From contig NC_089186.1 in the NCBI RefSeq assembly GCF_947507565.1, forward strand, positions 124,001 through 188,000: a stretch of 64,000 nucleotides of DNA, given 5' to 3'. The position numbers and the translations under genes were made by a program. The DNA comes from Oscarella lobularis (lineage: Eukaryota; Porifera; Homoscleromorpha; Homosclerophorida; Oscarellidae). Position 1 is the stretch's first letter, and each line of letters starts with the position of its first letter. The notes beneath the pieces were generated by a model. It saw nothing but the letters and a program-made list of their open reading frames with translations. It was not told the DNA's origin and ran no database searches. Positions 44,137-55,725 of this stretch are shown in pieces.

Positions 44137-47100
44137 CTAACCTGATGTATAAAAATGGCTCCGCGAGTCTTCGTCGTCTTGCGGAATGGCATCGGCATTG
44201 ACAACGAAATCGACGTCCAAACGATGGTGATCGTGAAAGATTGAGGCCGAACTGTAGGATCCCGTGGCGGGACACGACGTTTCCATCTCGTTGCAAACGC
44301 CCGTCTTGCACGCCTCTTCCGGATGACACCGACCTCAGAAAAAAATATATTCCCAAAACTCAAATTTAGATTTTTTTCTTTCTTACCTCTTGATGTTCTG
44401 AAGGTGATCGACAGCCAATCGCTTGGTATGTCCCAGCCCTTTTGTCCGTAGCCGGTGAAGAGGATGACGAGCGTTTCGTTTCCGTGCCAGAGGCCGATGT
44501 GAGGAACGGCTCTGATCTGCGGGGGCTCCACGCGGAGCACGGACGCCAAATCGGACGAACGTAGCACTCTCGGCTTGTTCGTGTTCGCAGAGAAGTGCAC
44601 AGACACGTAAGTACCAGGCTTGATGGAAGGAGACGATATTAGCAGTCCAACAACATCAAGACGACGAGACTAAAGAGAAAAAAACTAATAAATTACATAT
44701 CACTATCATTGATCATCGTACCTTAGCAAAAGATTGCACAGAGCGACTTTCTCTTGATTCCTCGCCGTTGTCGTTGTCTCGAACGGAAATGCAGTTCGAC
44801 GACGAAACACTTGGAAATAACGAATTGAATTGAATTTTCGGTGCGTGATCGTTGATCGTGCGAATGCAAACTTCGATCGTTATTGTCGTATTGGCGGACG
44901 GATGACCGGTATCGTGTACTACAACGTCGATGTAACGATGTATTGGAATCGTTTCGTTGACGAATAGAGTCGGTTCATCGGCCTGATGGAAGTACATAAC
45001 GGCACGTGCTAGATAGGAAATAACCTAGAGAAGAGGCTAAGATATTGATGCATAAAACAAAGGAACTTACGTCGAGAGAAAGGTTAGAAACGGTAGACAT
45101 GAAAATTAGTTTGTGCAAGCCAGAGCGAGCATTGAACTAAAGGGAGAGTGAGGTTAGGTTATACAAGACGATTATCAGGAGTGGCCCACGTACGGCTAAG
45201 CCGTCTGGTAAAGTCTTGAGAACAAAAATAAATTCGTTCGAATCGAGATAACCCGATGGATCAGACCTAAGTAAAATTAATACACCAGTTCATCTATCAT
45301 TGCTCATGTATGATGTATACCTTAGAGTGAACTCCACGCGTTCGACGCCGTGTCCTTCGCTATCGAACGCCTCGACGCGATGAGGAGCGTTGATGACGTA
45401 AACACCGGATAACGACCCTTCGACGAACGTCGCCTTGGGCGTCTCCACGCCGAGACGAATCTCTATGGGGTCATTCTTCTCAATAACATCCACAAAAATC
45501 GTCACGTTCTCCGACGTAGCGTTATGCGAATCCGCAACGGAGCAATAGACGAGACGAACACCGCCAGTCAGTTCATTCCTCGCATTCTCATACGCGACGG
45601 TGAGGAAAAGACTGAGATAGACGTCAAAGGCAGAGTCCCCAACGACAATCAACTCAAACACGTCGGAACGAATGAGAGCCGTTTGCACCGTTAACCCGTG
45701 CGACTGCGCCATCGTCGCGTCGACGGTTAGACGCTCCGATGCGTCGTCTCGAAGCCCCGTTGCCGTGCATCGTAGACTGGAGCCCGTGGCGCTGTCCACG
45801 TCGAAGAGAATTGGCGTCGCGGACTCAGCGACGCGCACCGGGGGGCCGTCTTCGAGATAATCGACGCGATGCGACGAGGGATCGGTGGCGTTTGCGAACT
45901 GGAAGACGGGAGGATCGTTGAAAGGAACAACGTCGACCTTTATATAGGAGATACAGTAATAAATATTGATATTTTGTCAATGAGTCGTTACCGTGACGTT
46001 GACGGTGTTTGACACAAGTTCTCCGTCAAAAATAGATAAAATGAAAAACCTAGGCAACCGATTTTAATTAGTAATCTATTTTGATTTATTTTGGCGTACC
46101 TTTGGCCGCCGAAAAGTAAATACGGTTTCACGCCCGCATTTTTAAAAATCGCCGAAGCGACGACTTGAGTGTAAGTGTCTATACTCGCCATTCCAAAAAT
46201 TTCCTGCAGAAGTATCATCCACCTTTAATTAAAACCGCATCATATTTAATCGTACAATTCCGCAGCGATTTTCATTGCAAAACTCGTTGACAGACAGTGA
46301 ATGATGCGTTTGACGAATCTCCAAACGATCGCCGTCAGCGCTGAACATATTAAAGCCAAAAATCCGAGCCCTGTATATAACAACACGTTAATTAAATCCA
46401 GATGACACAAAGTCTTAGGTGCTATACCCTTGCAAGTAAAGATTGTCGGAGTCGTTGAGATGAACGCTTTCGAAGAGTACTGTATCAGGGCCGTTCTCTG
46501 TATAGACGCGACTTGCAGTGAACTCGTTGCCGGAAAAGGAAACAGACGGCGCGTCATTTACATTAATATTCATTATCCTATTTTTAAAAATTATATACGG
46601 TACAAACGTGGGGATTATTGCGCTTACGTCACTGTGACTTCGTCAGTGTGAATTCCGTCCGAAACGGAACACGTCACGTCTCGTTGAGCGGCGAAGGCGA
46701 CTTCGCCTCTGTGCTCATACGTGACCGCGTTGAGACACAGAGAATAATCGTCCTCCGTCGCGTTTCCACTCATCTTCAGCTCGCCTTTGACTTCATCATA
46801 CTACACAAAACATAGGGGTATTCAAACAAGACAAGGCTGCGTATACTAACGGTAGAAGAAATCAACGCAGGACAAGACGATTCAACGGCAAGTATTTCGT
46901 CGCCTACATTCAACGGACCAATAATAGGCGTAATAAGACACGTTGCCGAACGAAGTTTGTATCTGAGAGAAGAAACAATTGATGAACATCCCCCTTATAA
47001 TGATTTATTTTTTTATATATACCTGTCGTGATCGGGATCGGTTATTTGTAGTGAGTTGTCAAACAGATGAATCGGTTCAGAGTCTTCCGTATAGTTGAGC

Positions 47101-50100
47101 TTTGTCACTTTAGGGAAAGACATTCGATTGGCTAAGATGGATGAGCACGTGTGACGCTTACCGTTCTGCTGAATTTCCGGACTGTCGTCATTGATTCCGA
47201 AATGATGAATGCAGATCGACAGAACGGGTGACGAAACGCCGTATATATCGATAACAATTATTTCGACAAACCTGTAGAGCAAATAAATTCAAAAAAACAT
47301 AATAGAAATCATGCCAACAGCGTTACCTCGTGTCAAAGTCTTCAGGAAGAAAATGAGAATAGAACAAAGATCTAAGAAAATGATCGAGATTCACCACTTG
47401 GCCGTCGTTCCTTTCATAGATATACTCCGCCCTGGGAGAAAAGTGCTTATACTAGGTAGCGCCTTCTTTTATATAACGACTATACATACTGCTCGTCGTT
47501 GAGAATTTGACTCGATAGCAACGCAACGCCGTTCGCGACGTCTCGACCTTCGTCGGCGGTGAGACGACCCGTTCGAACGGCATCGGGCGCACTTTGCCGT
47601 ATCTGTCAAATATAAAAATAATTAATTACTTAATAAATTAAAATAGATAAGGACATCCTTACCTCTTCGTTTATGCTATGTCTCAATTGAGATAAAGTGA
47701 CCCTGACTTGCTTCCATCCCTAGAAAATATTTACTTATTATTATTTTGATTAATTTTTCTGAGTCACGCACCACTGATCCTAAAGCGCCGATGCTGAGCT
47801 GCGACGGCTCGGCAATCAACGGCTTCAACTCGCGAGCGCGAGTATATTCGATGCACACATTGAAAACGCGATCTCCAACGTACACCTCTTGGACGATACA
47901 AAACACTAAAACATTAAAAAAAAATTGCAAAAGCAATATAATCTCTATTTTGATTATACTTACGACGGCACAGCGGATCCGGTGCCGACCAATTCCCGTT
48001 CGCCTCGCACGTCAGCGTCTCGTTGCCGCACAAAGTCAAGTTAGAATTGCACGAGAAGAGAGCCGTATCGCCGAGACTGGGACCGAGAGTGACGTTAGCA
48101 ATATTCACAATCACACTCCCGTCAATAGGATCAACCCTCGTAACACACGGAGCTAAAGACTCTTATATATATAAGACATCGTGTCCATGTAAAGTATGAG
48201 TACTTGCCTGCACATAAGGGTTCGCTTCCCGTCCACGTACCGTTAGGTAAACACACGCGCGTGTCATTACCAAACAATTGGCTTCCGGGTGCAATGCACT
48301 CGTACTTAGCCACAGCCCCAGCCGTCAAAAGCATAGGACGCGGATGACTCACGTATCGATTCTCCGTCTCGTTCGCCAAGGGCGGACATCCGATGCACTG
48401 CGAAAAGTTGCTCACGACGCCCGGCGACTTCCAACTCGCCGTATCGTGATACATGAGTCGACCGTGAACGTAAACGCCGGCCGGATCCGGCACGACGACG
48501 CCGGTGGCGACGAGAAAATACGACGCATTCGCTCGCAAATCGACGACGTCCTGCGCGTCGTCCGTGTCGAGATACCGCGAGAATTGAACGACAAACTCGC
48601 CGTCTTCGTATCGGCCCGTTGCGAAGCGAACTTGCGATTGATCGTCGTCGATGACGGGTCGTCCGCTCGCGTTGCCATAGCGATCTTCAACGCGAAGTCG
48701 TCCGTCGGATAAACTGAAGTAAGCCGTCGTCAAATCGCTGCCGCACATCGTGCCGGAAGGCGAGAAACCGAAGCCGAGCCACACGCCGTAGCCGCGCGGT
48801 AGGACTTCGTCGAAGCGACGACGCAGTTCGACGGTGAGCCACGCGCCGTCGCCGTCGTCTTCGTGACTAATCCAACTCGATTTCAAGCAGGCGGCGGAGC
48901 GAGACGGATCCCTCGTCGAACAGGCAGAGACCTCACAGCCCGACCCTAAAAAAACATAAACAATGAAACAGAAAGACGATTCCCATAGGCTTTTATACGA
49001 AGACACACAATGAAAAAAGAAGTATGAAAAGACAGACAATCCCCATCGATGTAATAGGGTGCTATCACATCTATGGCATTCCTTACATGCAGACAATGAA
49101 AACATAGGCAATGATCTAAGGTATTTCTTACATTTCGAAAGCTGGTCGCAGGTCGGTTGAGAATTGTCCCACACTCCCTGGAACGTGCACTCGCGTTTCG
49201 TCACGCCACCGACCTCGATCTCGTATCCGCGCAAGCATTCGTACTCGACCGTGCTCTCGGGAAAATTGAGCATTTCACCGTAGAACAGACGCTGATTTGG
49301 CAGAGAACGATGCACGGGACACGCACGGCATCTGTCTCGAAACTCCAAGCCGCACAGAGGACACGGATGAAAGTCGCGACCGGCGAAGTGATACGCGATT
49401 TCCCCGTCACCGCCGTCGTCGCGAACGTCGCCACTCGCCACGAGAACGGTGAACGGAAAATCAAAATCAACAGAATCATTACCAAAGTCGATCGACGATA
49501 AATTCCTCGTGACGTAATACACCTGTTCTTCGTGATTGATAAAGTCGAAATGAGCGTCGAGAAGTCGAACTTGACTCTGATCGGCGTCCAAGGCGGGACG
49601 ATCAAATCCCGTCGAGTGACGATCTTCGACGAGAAGTCGAGTCGTATCGCCGTACGCGTGTCGAGCGACGATAAAATCGGCGCCGATCATCGTCGCGCCG
49701 TCGTAGCGCGTCGTCTCTCGCGTGACGACGCGTTCGCACTCGCCGCCGGGGCATCCGCACGAGCTGGAGCTGAAGTCGTCCGACGGGAGCCCGTTGTTGA
49801 AGCCGATTCCGTACCACTTGTCGCCGGTTGTGTGGCCGAGAAATTGAACGACGATGCGATCGCCGAGAATGTCGTCGACGAACAACCAAGTAACGCTGAA
49901 ACACGTCGAATGATCGGACTCGTCGGCGCAGCCGTGCGCCCGGCACCTGTCCCCTAGAAGCGCCAAAGAAAAAAATATATCAGAAGACATATGCACCACG
50001 TATATGTAAAACCCTATGATGACCACTGTACGGTTATATGGCTCTCTTTTAATTAATACAATCATGCCGATTATTCCCACGCCGCTCTACCCACCCATAC

Positions 50101-51238
50101 GCCCTATTAACGTAATAGCATGCATAGACGGTATTCGAATACTCAGATCTAGTCGTAACTGGCTCTACCCACCCACCCACATACTCTCAAATTAGTAGCA
50201 TGCCTAGGCTTCCATCCATACGCCCTATCAGTAGCTCTACCCCACACCCACATACTATCGAATTCATTATGCACATTTATTTACTTTTAGCATGCCTAGG
50301 TTTCCACTCAATGGATACGCGGTACGCAACTTACATATGACGTTGCTTTCACACACCGGCTCGTATGACGACGTCCACTTGCCGTTCGCCTGGCACGTCC
50401 TCTCGCTCGGGCCGTCGTGGAGATGATAGCCCGGTTCGCAGCTGTATCGAATCACCGTGCCGGGAAAGGGAGTACCGGGAATACCGTAATCGTCTTCGTT
50501 CTCTTTAACCACTTCTATTCTACCGAAGTGCGGAGTCATCGGACAGACGCACGTGTGACACACGTCCGCATCAGGAAAAAATATAACTCCCGGAGATAGC
50601 CATCGATTCTCCGCGTGATAGCCGAGACTTCCATTCTCCATGAGCGGTCCCAGAGCGATTAGAACGAAAACGTCGTCGTCGCTCAAATCCACGTCGCGAT
50701 CGTCGTCGGAGAAAACTCGACGCGTAAATCGGATTAGTTGACTTCCATTGCGTCGACTTCCCGCGGATAATATCGTTTCATTTTGACTGTCGCCCGCCTT
50801 CGACGGCTCGAAACGTCCGTCAGCAAAACGATCCTCCACAATCGCTTGACCGCTTGTCTCATTTAAATATGCGGTTACTATGTCGGAATTAGGCATCGTG
50901 TCATCGAGCGAGAAGCCTATGCCGAACCACCAATTGGAACTAACGGAGCTGACGTTCATAGGCATGAATTCGAATTCGATAGTGAGATAGGGTTCGTAGT
51001 CGCAGTAGAGGCCCTTCGGACTGCACGGGTGGTAGAACCACCTGGCGGCGAAGCAGAACGCACCGAGCGTGTTTGACTCGTTTCTGCACGTTTGGAACGA
51101 GCACAGGTCCCCTAGGGAGAGAAACATATGAAGGGGTCTATAGGTGTTTAGGTTCTTATGTTTACATGTATATTCGCTGGCGACTGGAATGACGAGAGTC
51201 GCGAAGGCGAGGGATGCGTAGATTGAGAGCGGGATCAT
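44137..51238 (-). CDS. Large secreted DOMON-sushi-cadherin-like protein, copy A
   Basis: A signal peptide exon (51238-51166, MIPLSIYASLAFATLVIPVA) precedes three large exons (51111-50335, 49953-49132, 48945-48208). Each encodes a DOMON domain plus a sushi/CCP domain. A fourth sushi is at 48152-47964. DOMON marks are WWFGIGFSLDDTMPNSDIV, KWYGIGFNNGLPSDD and GYGVWLGFGFSPSGTMCGSD. Sushi marks are IRYSCEPGYHL, VEYECLRGYEIEVGGV and AKYECIAPGSQL. The remaining exons, to the TAG at 44137, carry cadherin-like repeats (PFNDPPVFQF, INDHAPKIQF, VSDGIHTDEVTV). Total length is roughly 1,700 residues. There is no membrane segment at the end, so it is probably secreted into matrix or mucus. DOMON can bind heme or sugars and sushi domains mediate adhesion; the ligand is unknown. 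One intron (48153-48207) is GC-AG. I know no named protein with this order. Confidence 0.8.
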
Positions 51239-51547
51239 TCGCGTGTCGAGACCACTGTGGGACAATGGATCAGGGTGGACGTCAATCGCGAGAATGCTGC
51301 ATAACATCCGCACGCCGCAGAGTCAACACGAATGGGGTGATTAATTAATTAATTAATCGCATTAGGGTCGCCTAAGAAACCGCGGGACTGACTGAGTTGC
51401 TAAAGCCGGGCGCTTAGATAATCTACTGTACGTACCTATACATGTTCCTTTCTCCGAACGCGTCGTATCTGCGAGGTCTTTGCTTGATCGAGGCGTATGT
51501 GGGGTCGCCCACTGAGCAATACCCCTTCATGTCCATGTTGGAAACTG
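51239..51547 (-). promoter_or_regulatory. Upstream region of copy A, duplicated upstream of copy B
   Basis: The block with AAACCGCGGGACTGACTGAG and GTATCTGCGAGGTCTTTGCT lies just upstream of the copy A start and recurs at 53,632-53,900 upstream of copy B, in the same place and direction. This marks it as the shared 5' flank and probable promoter. Copy A has an extra (TTAA)n run at 51341-51357. No TATA box is obvious. Confidence 0.5.
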
Positions 51548-53631
51548 CTTGATCGATGATGACGGGTCGTCCGCTCGCGTTGCCATAGCGATCTTCAACG
51601 CGGAGTCGTCCGTCGGATAAACTGACGTAAGCCGTCGTCAAGTCGCTGCCGCACATTGTGCCGGAATGCGAGAAGCCGAAGCCGATCCACACGCCGTAGC
51701 CGGGCGGTAGGACGTCGTCGACGCGATGGCGCAGTTCGACGGTGAGCCACGCGCCGTTGCCGTCGTCTTCGTGACTAATCCAACTCGCGTTCAAGCACAC
51801 GACGTCACAGCCGGACCCTAAAAAAACATAAACAATGAAAAAAGTCCCATAGATGTAATATGACATCTCTGGTATTAAAGATAGAAAATGGAAAACTAAG
51901 GTATTTCTTACACGTCGAAAGCTGGTCGCAGGTCGGTTGAGAATCGTTCCACATTCCCTCGTACGTGCACTCGCGTTTCGTCACGCCACCGACCTCGATC
52001 TCGTAATCCGCGCAAGCATTCGTACTCGACCGCGCTCTCGGGAAAATTGAGCAGTTCACCTGGTTGGGTAAATTCCTCGTGACGTAATATACCTGTTCTT
52101 CGCGATGGATAAAGTCGAAATGAGCGCTGAGAAGTCGAACTTGACTCTGATCGGCGTCCAAGGGCGGGACGATCGAATCCCGTCGAATGACGATCTTCGA
52201 AGAGAATTCGAGTCGTGTCCGTGTCGAGCGACGATAAAATCGGCGCCGATGATCGTCGCACCGTCGTAGCGCGTCGACGGGAGCCCGGTGTTGAAGCCGA
52301 TTCCGTACCACTTGTTGCCGGTCGTGTGGCCGAGAAATCGAACGATGATGCGATCGCCGAGAATGTCGTCAACGAACATCCAAATAACGCTGAAACACGT
52401 CGAATGATCGGACTCGTCAGCGCAGCCGTGCGCCTGGCACCTGTCCCCTAGAAGCGCCAAAGAAAAAAATTTCAGAAGGCATATCCATTACAATATATGT
52501 GAACGTCCTAGTGTACGGTTATATGGCTCTCTTTTAATACAATCATACAGATGTTTCCCACCCCATACGCCCTATCAGTAGATTTAACGTAATAGAATGC
52601 ATAGACGGTATTTGAAGACTCGTCACTGGCTCTACCCCACCCCCACGTACTATCGAATTCATCATGCACGTTTATTTACTTTTAGCATGCCTAGGCTTCC
52701 ACTCAATGCGGTACGCTATGGATTCCCAACTTACATATGACGTTGCTTCGACACACCAGCTTGTGTGACGACGTCCGTTCGCCTGGCACGTCCTCTTGCT
52801 CGGGCCGTCGTGGAGATGATAGCCCGGTTCGCAGCTGAATCGAATCACCGTGCCGGGAAAGGGAGTACCGGGAATACCGTAATCGTCTTCGTTCTCTTTA
52901 ACCCACTTCTATTCTACCGAAGTGCAGAGTCATCGGACAGACGCACGTGTGGCACTCGGTCGCCTCAGGAAAAAATATAAGTCCCGGAGATATCCATCGA
53001 TTCTCCGCGTGATAGCCGAGACTTCCATTCTCCATGAGCGGTCCCAGAGCGATTAGAACGAAAACATCGTCGTCGCTCAAACGCACGTCGCGATCGTCGT
53101 CGGAGAAAACTCGACGCGTAAATCGGATTAGTTGACTTCCATTGCGTCGACTTCCCGCGGATAATATCGTTTCATTCTGACTGTCGCCCGCCTTCGACGG
53201 CTCAAAACGTCCGTCGGCAAAACGATCCTCCACGATCGCTTGACCGCTTGTCTCATTTAAATATGCAGTTACTATGTCGGAATTAGGCATCGTGTCATTG
53301 AGCGAGAAGCCTATTCCACCAATTGGAACTAACGGGCTGACGTTCATAGGCATGAATTCGAATTCGAAAGTGAGATAGGGTTCGAAGTCGCAGTAGAGGC
53401 CCTTCGGACTGCACGGGTGGTATAGCCACCTGGCGGCGAAGCAGAACGAACCGAGCGTGTTTGACTCGTTTCTGCACGTTTGGAACGAGCACAGGTCCCC
53501 TAGGGAGAGAAACATATGAAGGGGTCTATATAGGTGTTTAGGTTCTTTTGCTTACATGATGTCTGTTGGCTGACGACTGGAATGACGAGAGTCGCGAAGG
53601 CGAGGGATGCGTAGATTGAGAGCGGGATCAT
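51548..53631 (-). pseudogene. Copy B of the DOMON-sushi gene, 5' remnant
   Basis: It keeps the signal peptide (ATG at 53631, MIPLSIYASLAFATLVIPVV), DOMON 1, sushi 1, part of DOMON 2 and the front of DOMON 3, then stops at the upstream flank of copy A. Damage relative to copy A: a 1-base and a nearby 5-base deletion in DOMON 1 cancel in frame but replace the conserved WWFG stretch; an extra C near 52,903 shifts sushi 1; indels shift DOMON 2 near 52,215; and the second half of DOMON 2 is missing. The whole cadherin-like part is absent. A short product could still be made from the first two exons, so loss of function is likely but not certain. Confidence 0.8.
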
Positions 53632-54414
53632 TCGCGTGTCGAGACCACTGTGGGATAATGGATCAGGTCGACGTCAATTGCGAGAATGCTGCACAGCATC
53701 CGCACCGCCGCAGAGTCCACGCGTAACGATTGATTAATCGCATTAGGGTCGCCTAAGAAACCGCGGGACTGACTGAGTTGCTAAAGCCGGGCGCTTAGAT
53801 AATCTACCCTACCTCTGTATGTTCGTTTCGGAGAAACGCGTCGTATCTGCGAGGTCTTTGCTTGATCGAGGCGTCCGCCGTCCCCCACTGAGCAATATCG
53901 CTCTATAACCTGTGGAATTATTTATGCGCACGGCTTTTTTGTTCGAGAAGGAAAACCTGTTCACGCGCTCTGCTCGAGACGAGACTATTGTTCGTCTAAG
54001 AGCCTCTTTTTATATTCTTAGTGCTTCGGACGGCTTTTCTTGGCGTCTGGGCTATAGTTGGCTTGCGTCCATTCAACCCAATCGCTCCTACGAAGCTGTT
54101 GAAGGGACGGAAACGTGCCCGGTGAGCTAAAAAGCCACGAACTCGCTGTTCGAGCAAACGCGACACGTTCACCAAGCTTCAGGTGGCATGCGACTTCACG
54201 AAGAGGCCCGATTTCTGCCGCAAAAGTGTAGGAAACTACACAAAGCATATTTCTCTGCGCATGCGCCCTATCTCGGCGGCGATTGCAAATAATCGGAGTG
54301 CAAACAAGAACACGTGAAATACATACTACCGAAAAAAGGTCGATCGAATTGATGATTTGACGAAAACTAAAAACCGTGATTAATAGTCCACATATGATAA
54401 AATGGGTTGCTAGT
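53632..54414. other. Copy B upstream flank and spacer
   Basis: 53,632-53,900 repeats the 5' flank of copy A. Beyond it, 53,900-54,414 shows only short frames on both strands (for example 53912-54130 plus) with no recognised product. Confidence 0.4.
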
Positions 54415-54925
54415 CTACGCTAAAAAAGTCTCCGTCGAGTCGTGTCCAAACAGGACCGCTCCCACGACAACGGGGAAAGAACTTTCGGACTTTCGGATAG
54501 ATCTCGAATCTCTATCAAGTTTAGTCAACCGCTCATACTGATCAGAGGTGATAAGACTACTTTGAAGAAGCTTATCAAAAAGATGACCCGATATAAAAGT
54601 ACGAAGAGCTGAAATCGCTTTGCTCATCACAGGAATAAAACAATCCTTCCATTTGGGGTCGCTCAATTTCATCTCGCCCTTTAATTGCCCAACCCCTTCA
54701 TCGGTTACGTAGCGAGTCTCCTCGTGCGCGGATTGATACAGCGTAATAGTCGCCTCGGTTTGATGCGAAAAGAAGGGCATAAAGAAATGAGAAATCTTCT
54801 CGTTAACGCCCACCACCTCTTGATTCTTATGCACAAACGTGGCAAAGCAGCGACGCTGAGCTTGGATACCTGGACTTCTGCTCTCAAATAAACCGCCATT
54901 GGAAGTTTTTCCACTACTTCCACGC
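54415..54925 (-). pseudogene. HSPA12-like (Hsp70 family) C-terminal fragment
   Basis: One frame of about 170 residues. Its first 90 residues match the end of HSPA12-type Hsp70 relatives: CFATFVHKNQEVVGVNEKIS, FFSHQTEATITLYQSAHEET and RYVTDEGVGQLKGEMKL. The last 70 residues go beyond the usual HSPA12 end, and LFDKLLQSSLITSDQYERLT is reminiscent of a death-fold/CARD helix pair, though weakly. The ATPase part of the protein is missing: a stop lies just upstream in frame, and no further exon could be matched on the minus strand up to 55,130. It could be a gene fragment, or the last exon of a gene whose other exons I failed to see. HSPA12 genes are expanded in several marine invertebrates. Confidence 0.5.
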
Positions 54926-55122
54926 CCCCTTGACGTCACACGGGTGCACGGAGCATCGTGTCGTCATCTCGATCGGGTGAAACGACGGTTTCAATAGAAT
55001 CAGCGGATTCTGAAAAATGATCAAATATGGATGCCCCACTTCGAGCAGTTGGACGACGTGGAGTTGTCTCAGGCACGGTTTCTGTGGGGGATCGGCGCAC
55101 TCAATATCGTAACCATAGCAAA

Positions 55123-55130
55123 TATAAAAG
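55123..55130 (+). promoter_or_regulatory. TATA box of the small paired gene, copy C
   Basis: TATAAAAG lies 83 bases before the ATG at 55213, matching the box at 43497. Similarity between the two units begins around here. Confidence 0.5.
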
Positions 55131-55212
55131 TAAATCGTCTATGATTAACTTTTCTGAAGTGGTACATGTACGTGTTTAGTTCGTCTCTTTGCCCTCGCAC
55201 GACGTAACCAAG

Positions 55213-55696
55213 ATGCTACAAAGAGCATTTAGAGAAGAGACGGAGGGAATGCTTGGAAACATAACCAAACAATTCGTGGTACGATGTAAAGAACTCTAGG
55301 TATTTACAGCATCGTCGAATGTTCGTTCGCGCAGGCTAACGGACACACGAAAACGAGAGAAACTCAGAATCGAACGTTTCTATCGTTTCTCATCTCCCTC
55401 CAACAAATCGACGTACGTGTATCCAATACGCGCCTATCCTAGCTCCTCTACGTTATTGTCAGGTTATAACGAGCTCGCAAATCTTAGAATGTGCCGAAAG
55501 GTTACTAGAATCGGCGCCATTCGGCGCGGCTCTCTACGGACGCTCACCGAAGCGCTTTTACCGTCAACGCAAAAACTCAAGCGAGACGCTCCGGTACAAG
55601 ATTAATTAATTAAATACGTTCTTCTAACTTTCTCTATAGGATCGTTACGACAAACTCATAAGCCAACTCCTATCATCATCTAGTGCTTATTATTAA
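55213..55696 (+). pseudogene. Small unrecognised gene, copy C, frameshifted
   Basis: Paralogue of the gene at 43592, with the same four-exon layout and most splice sites kept. In exon 3 the stretch reading GGACGCTCGATCGCCGAAG in copy A is GGACGCTCACCGAAG here, a net loss of four bases. The shift removes the C-terminal third unless splicing changes. Its partner in copy A has no such lesion. Confidence 0.6.
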
Positions 55697-55725
55697 AACG
55701 CGTGCCTGCACACAATACAGTATCT

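Noticed and set aside
51423..53631. Copy B as a separate short functional DOMON gene
   Set aside because: Frameshifts in sushi 1 and DOMON 2, loss of half of DOMON 2, and truncation at the flank of copy A all point to decay.
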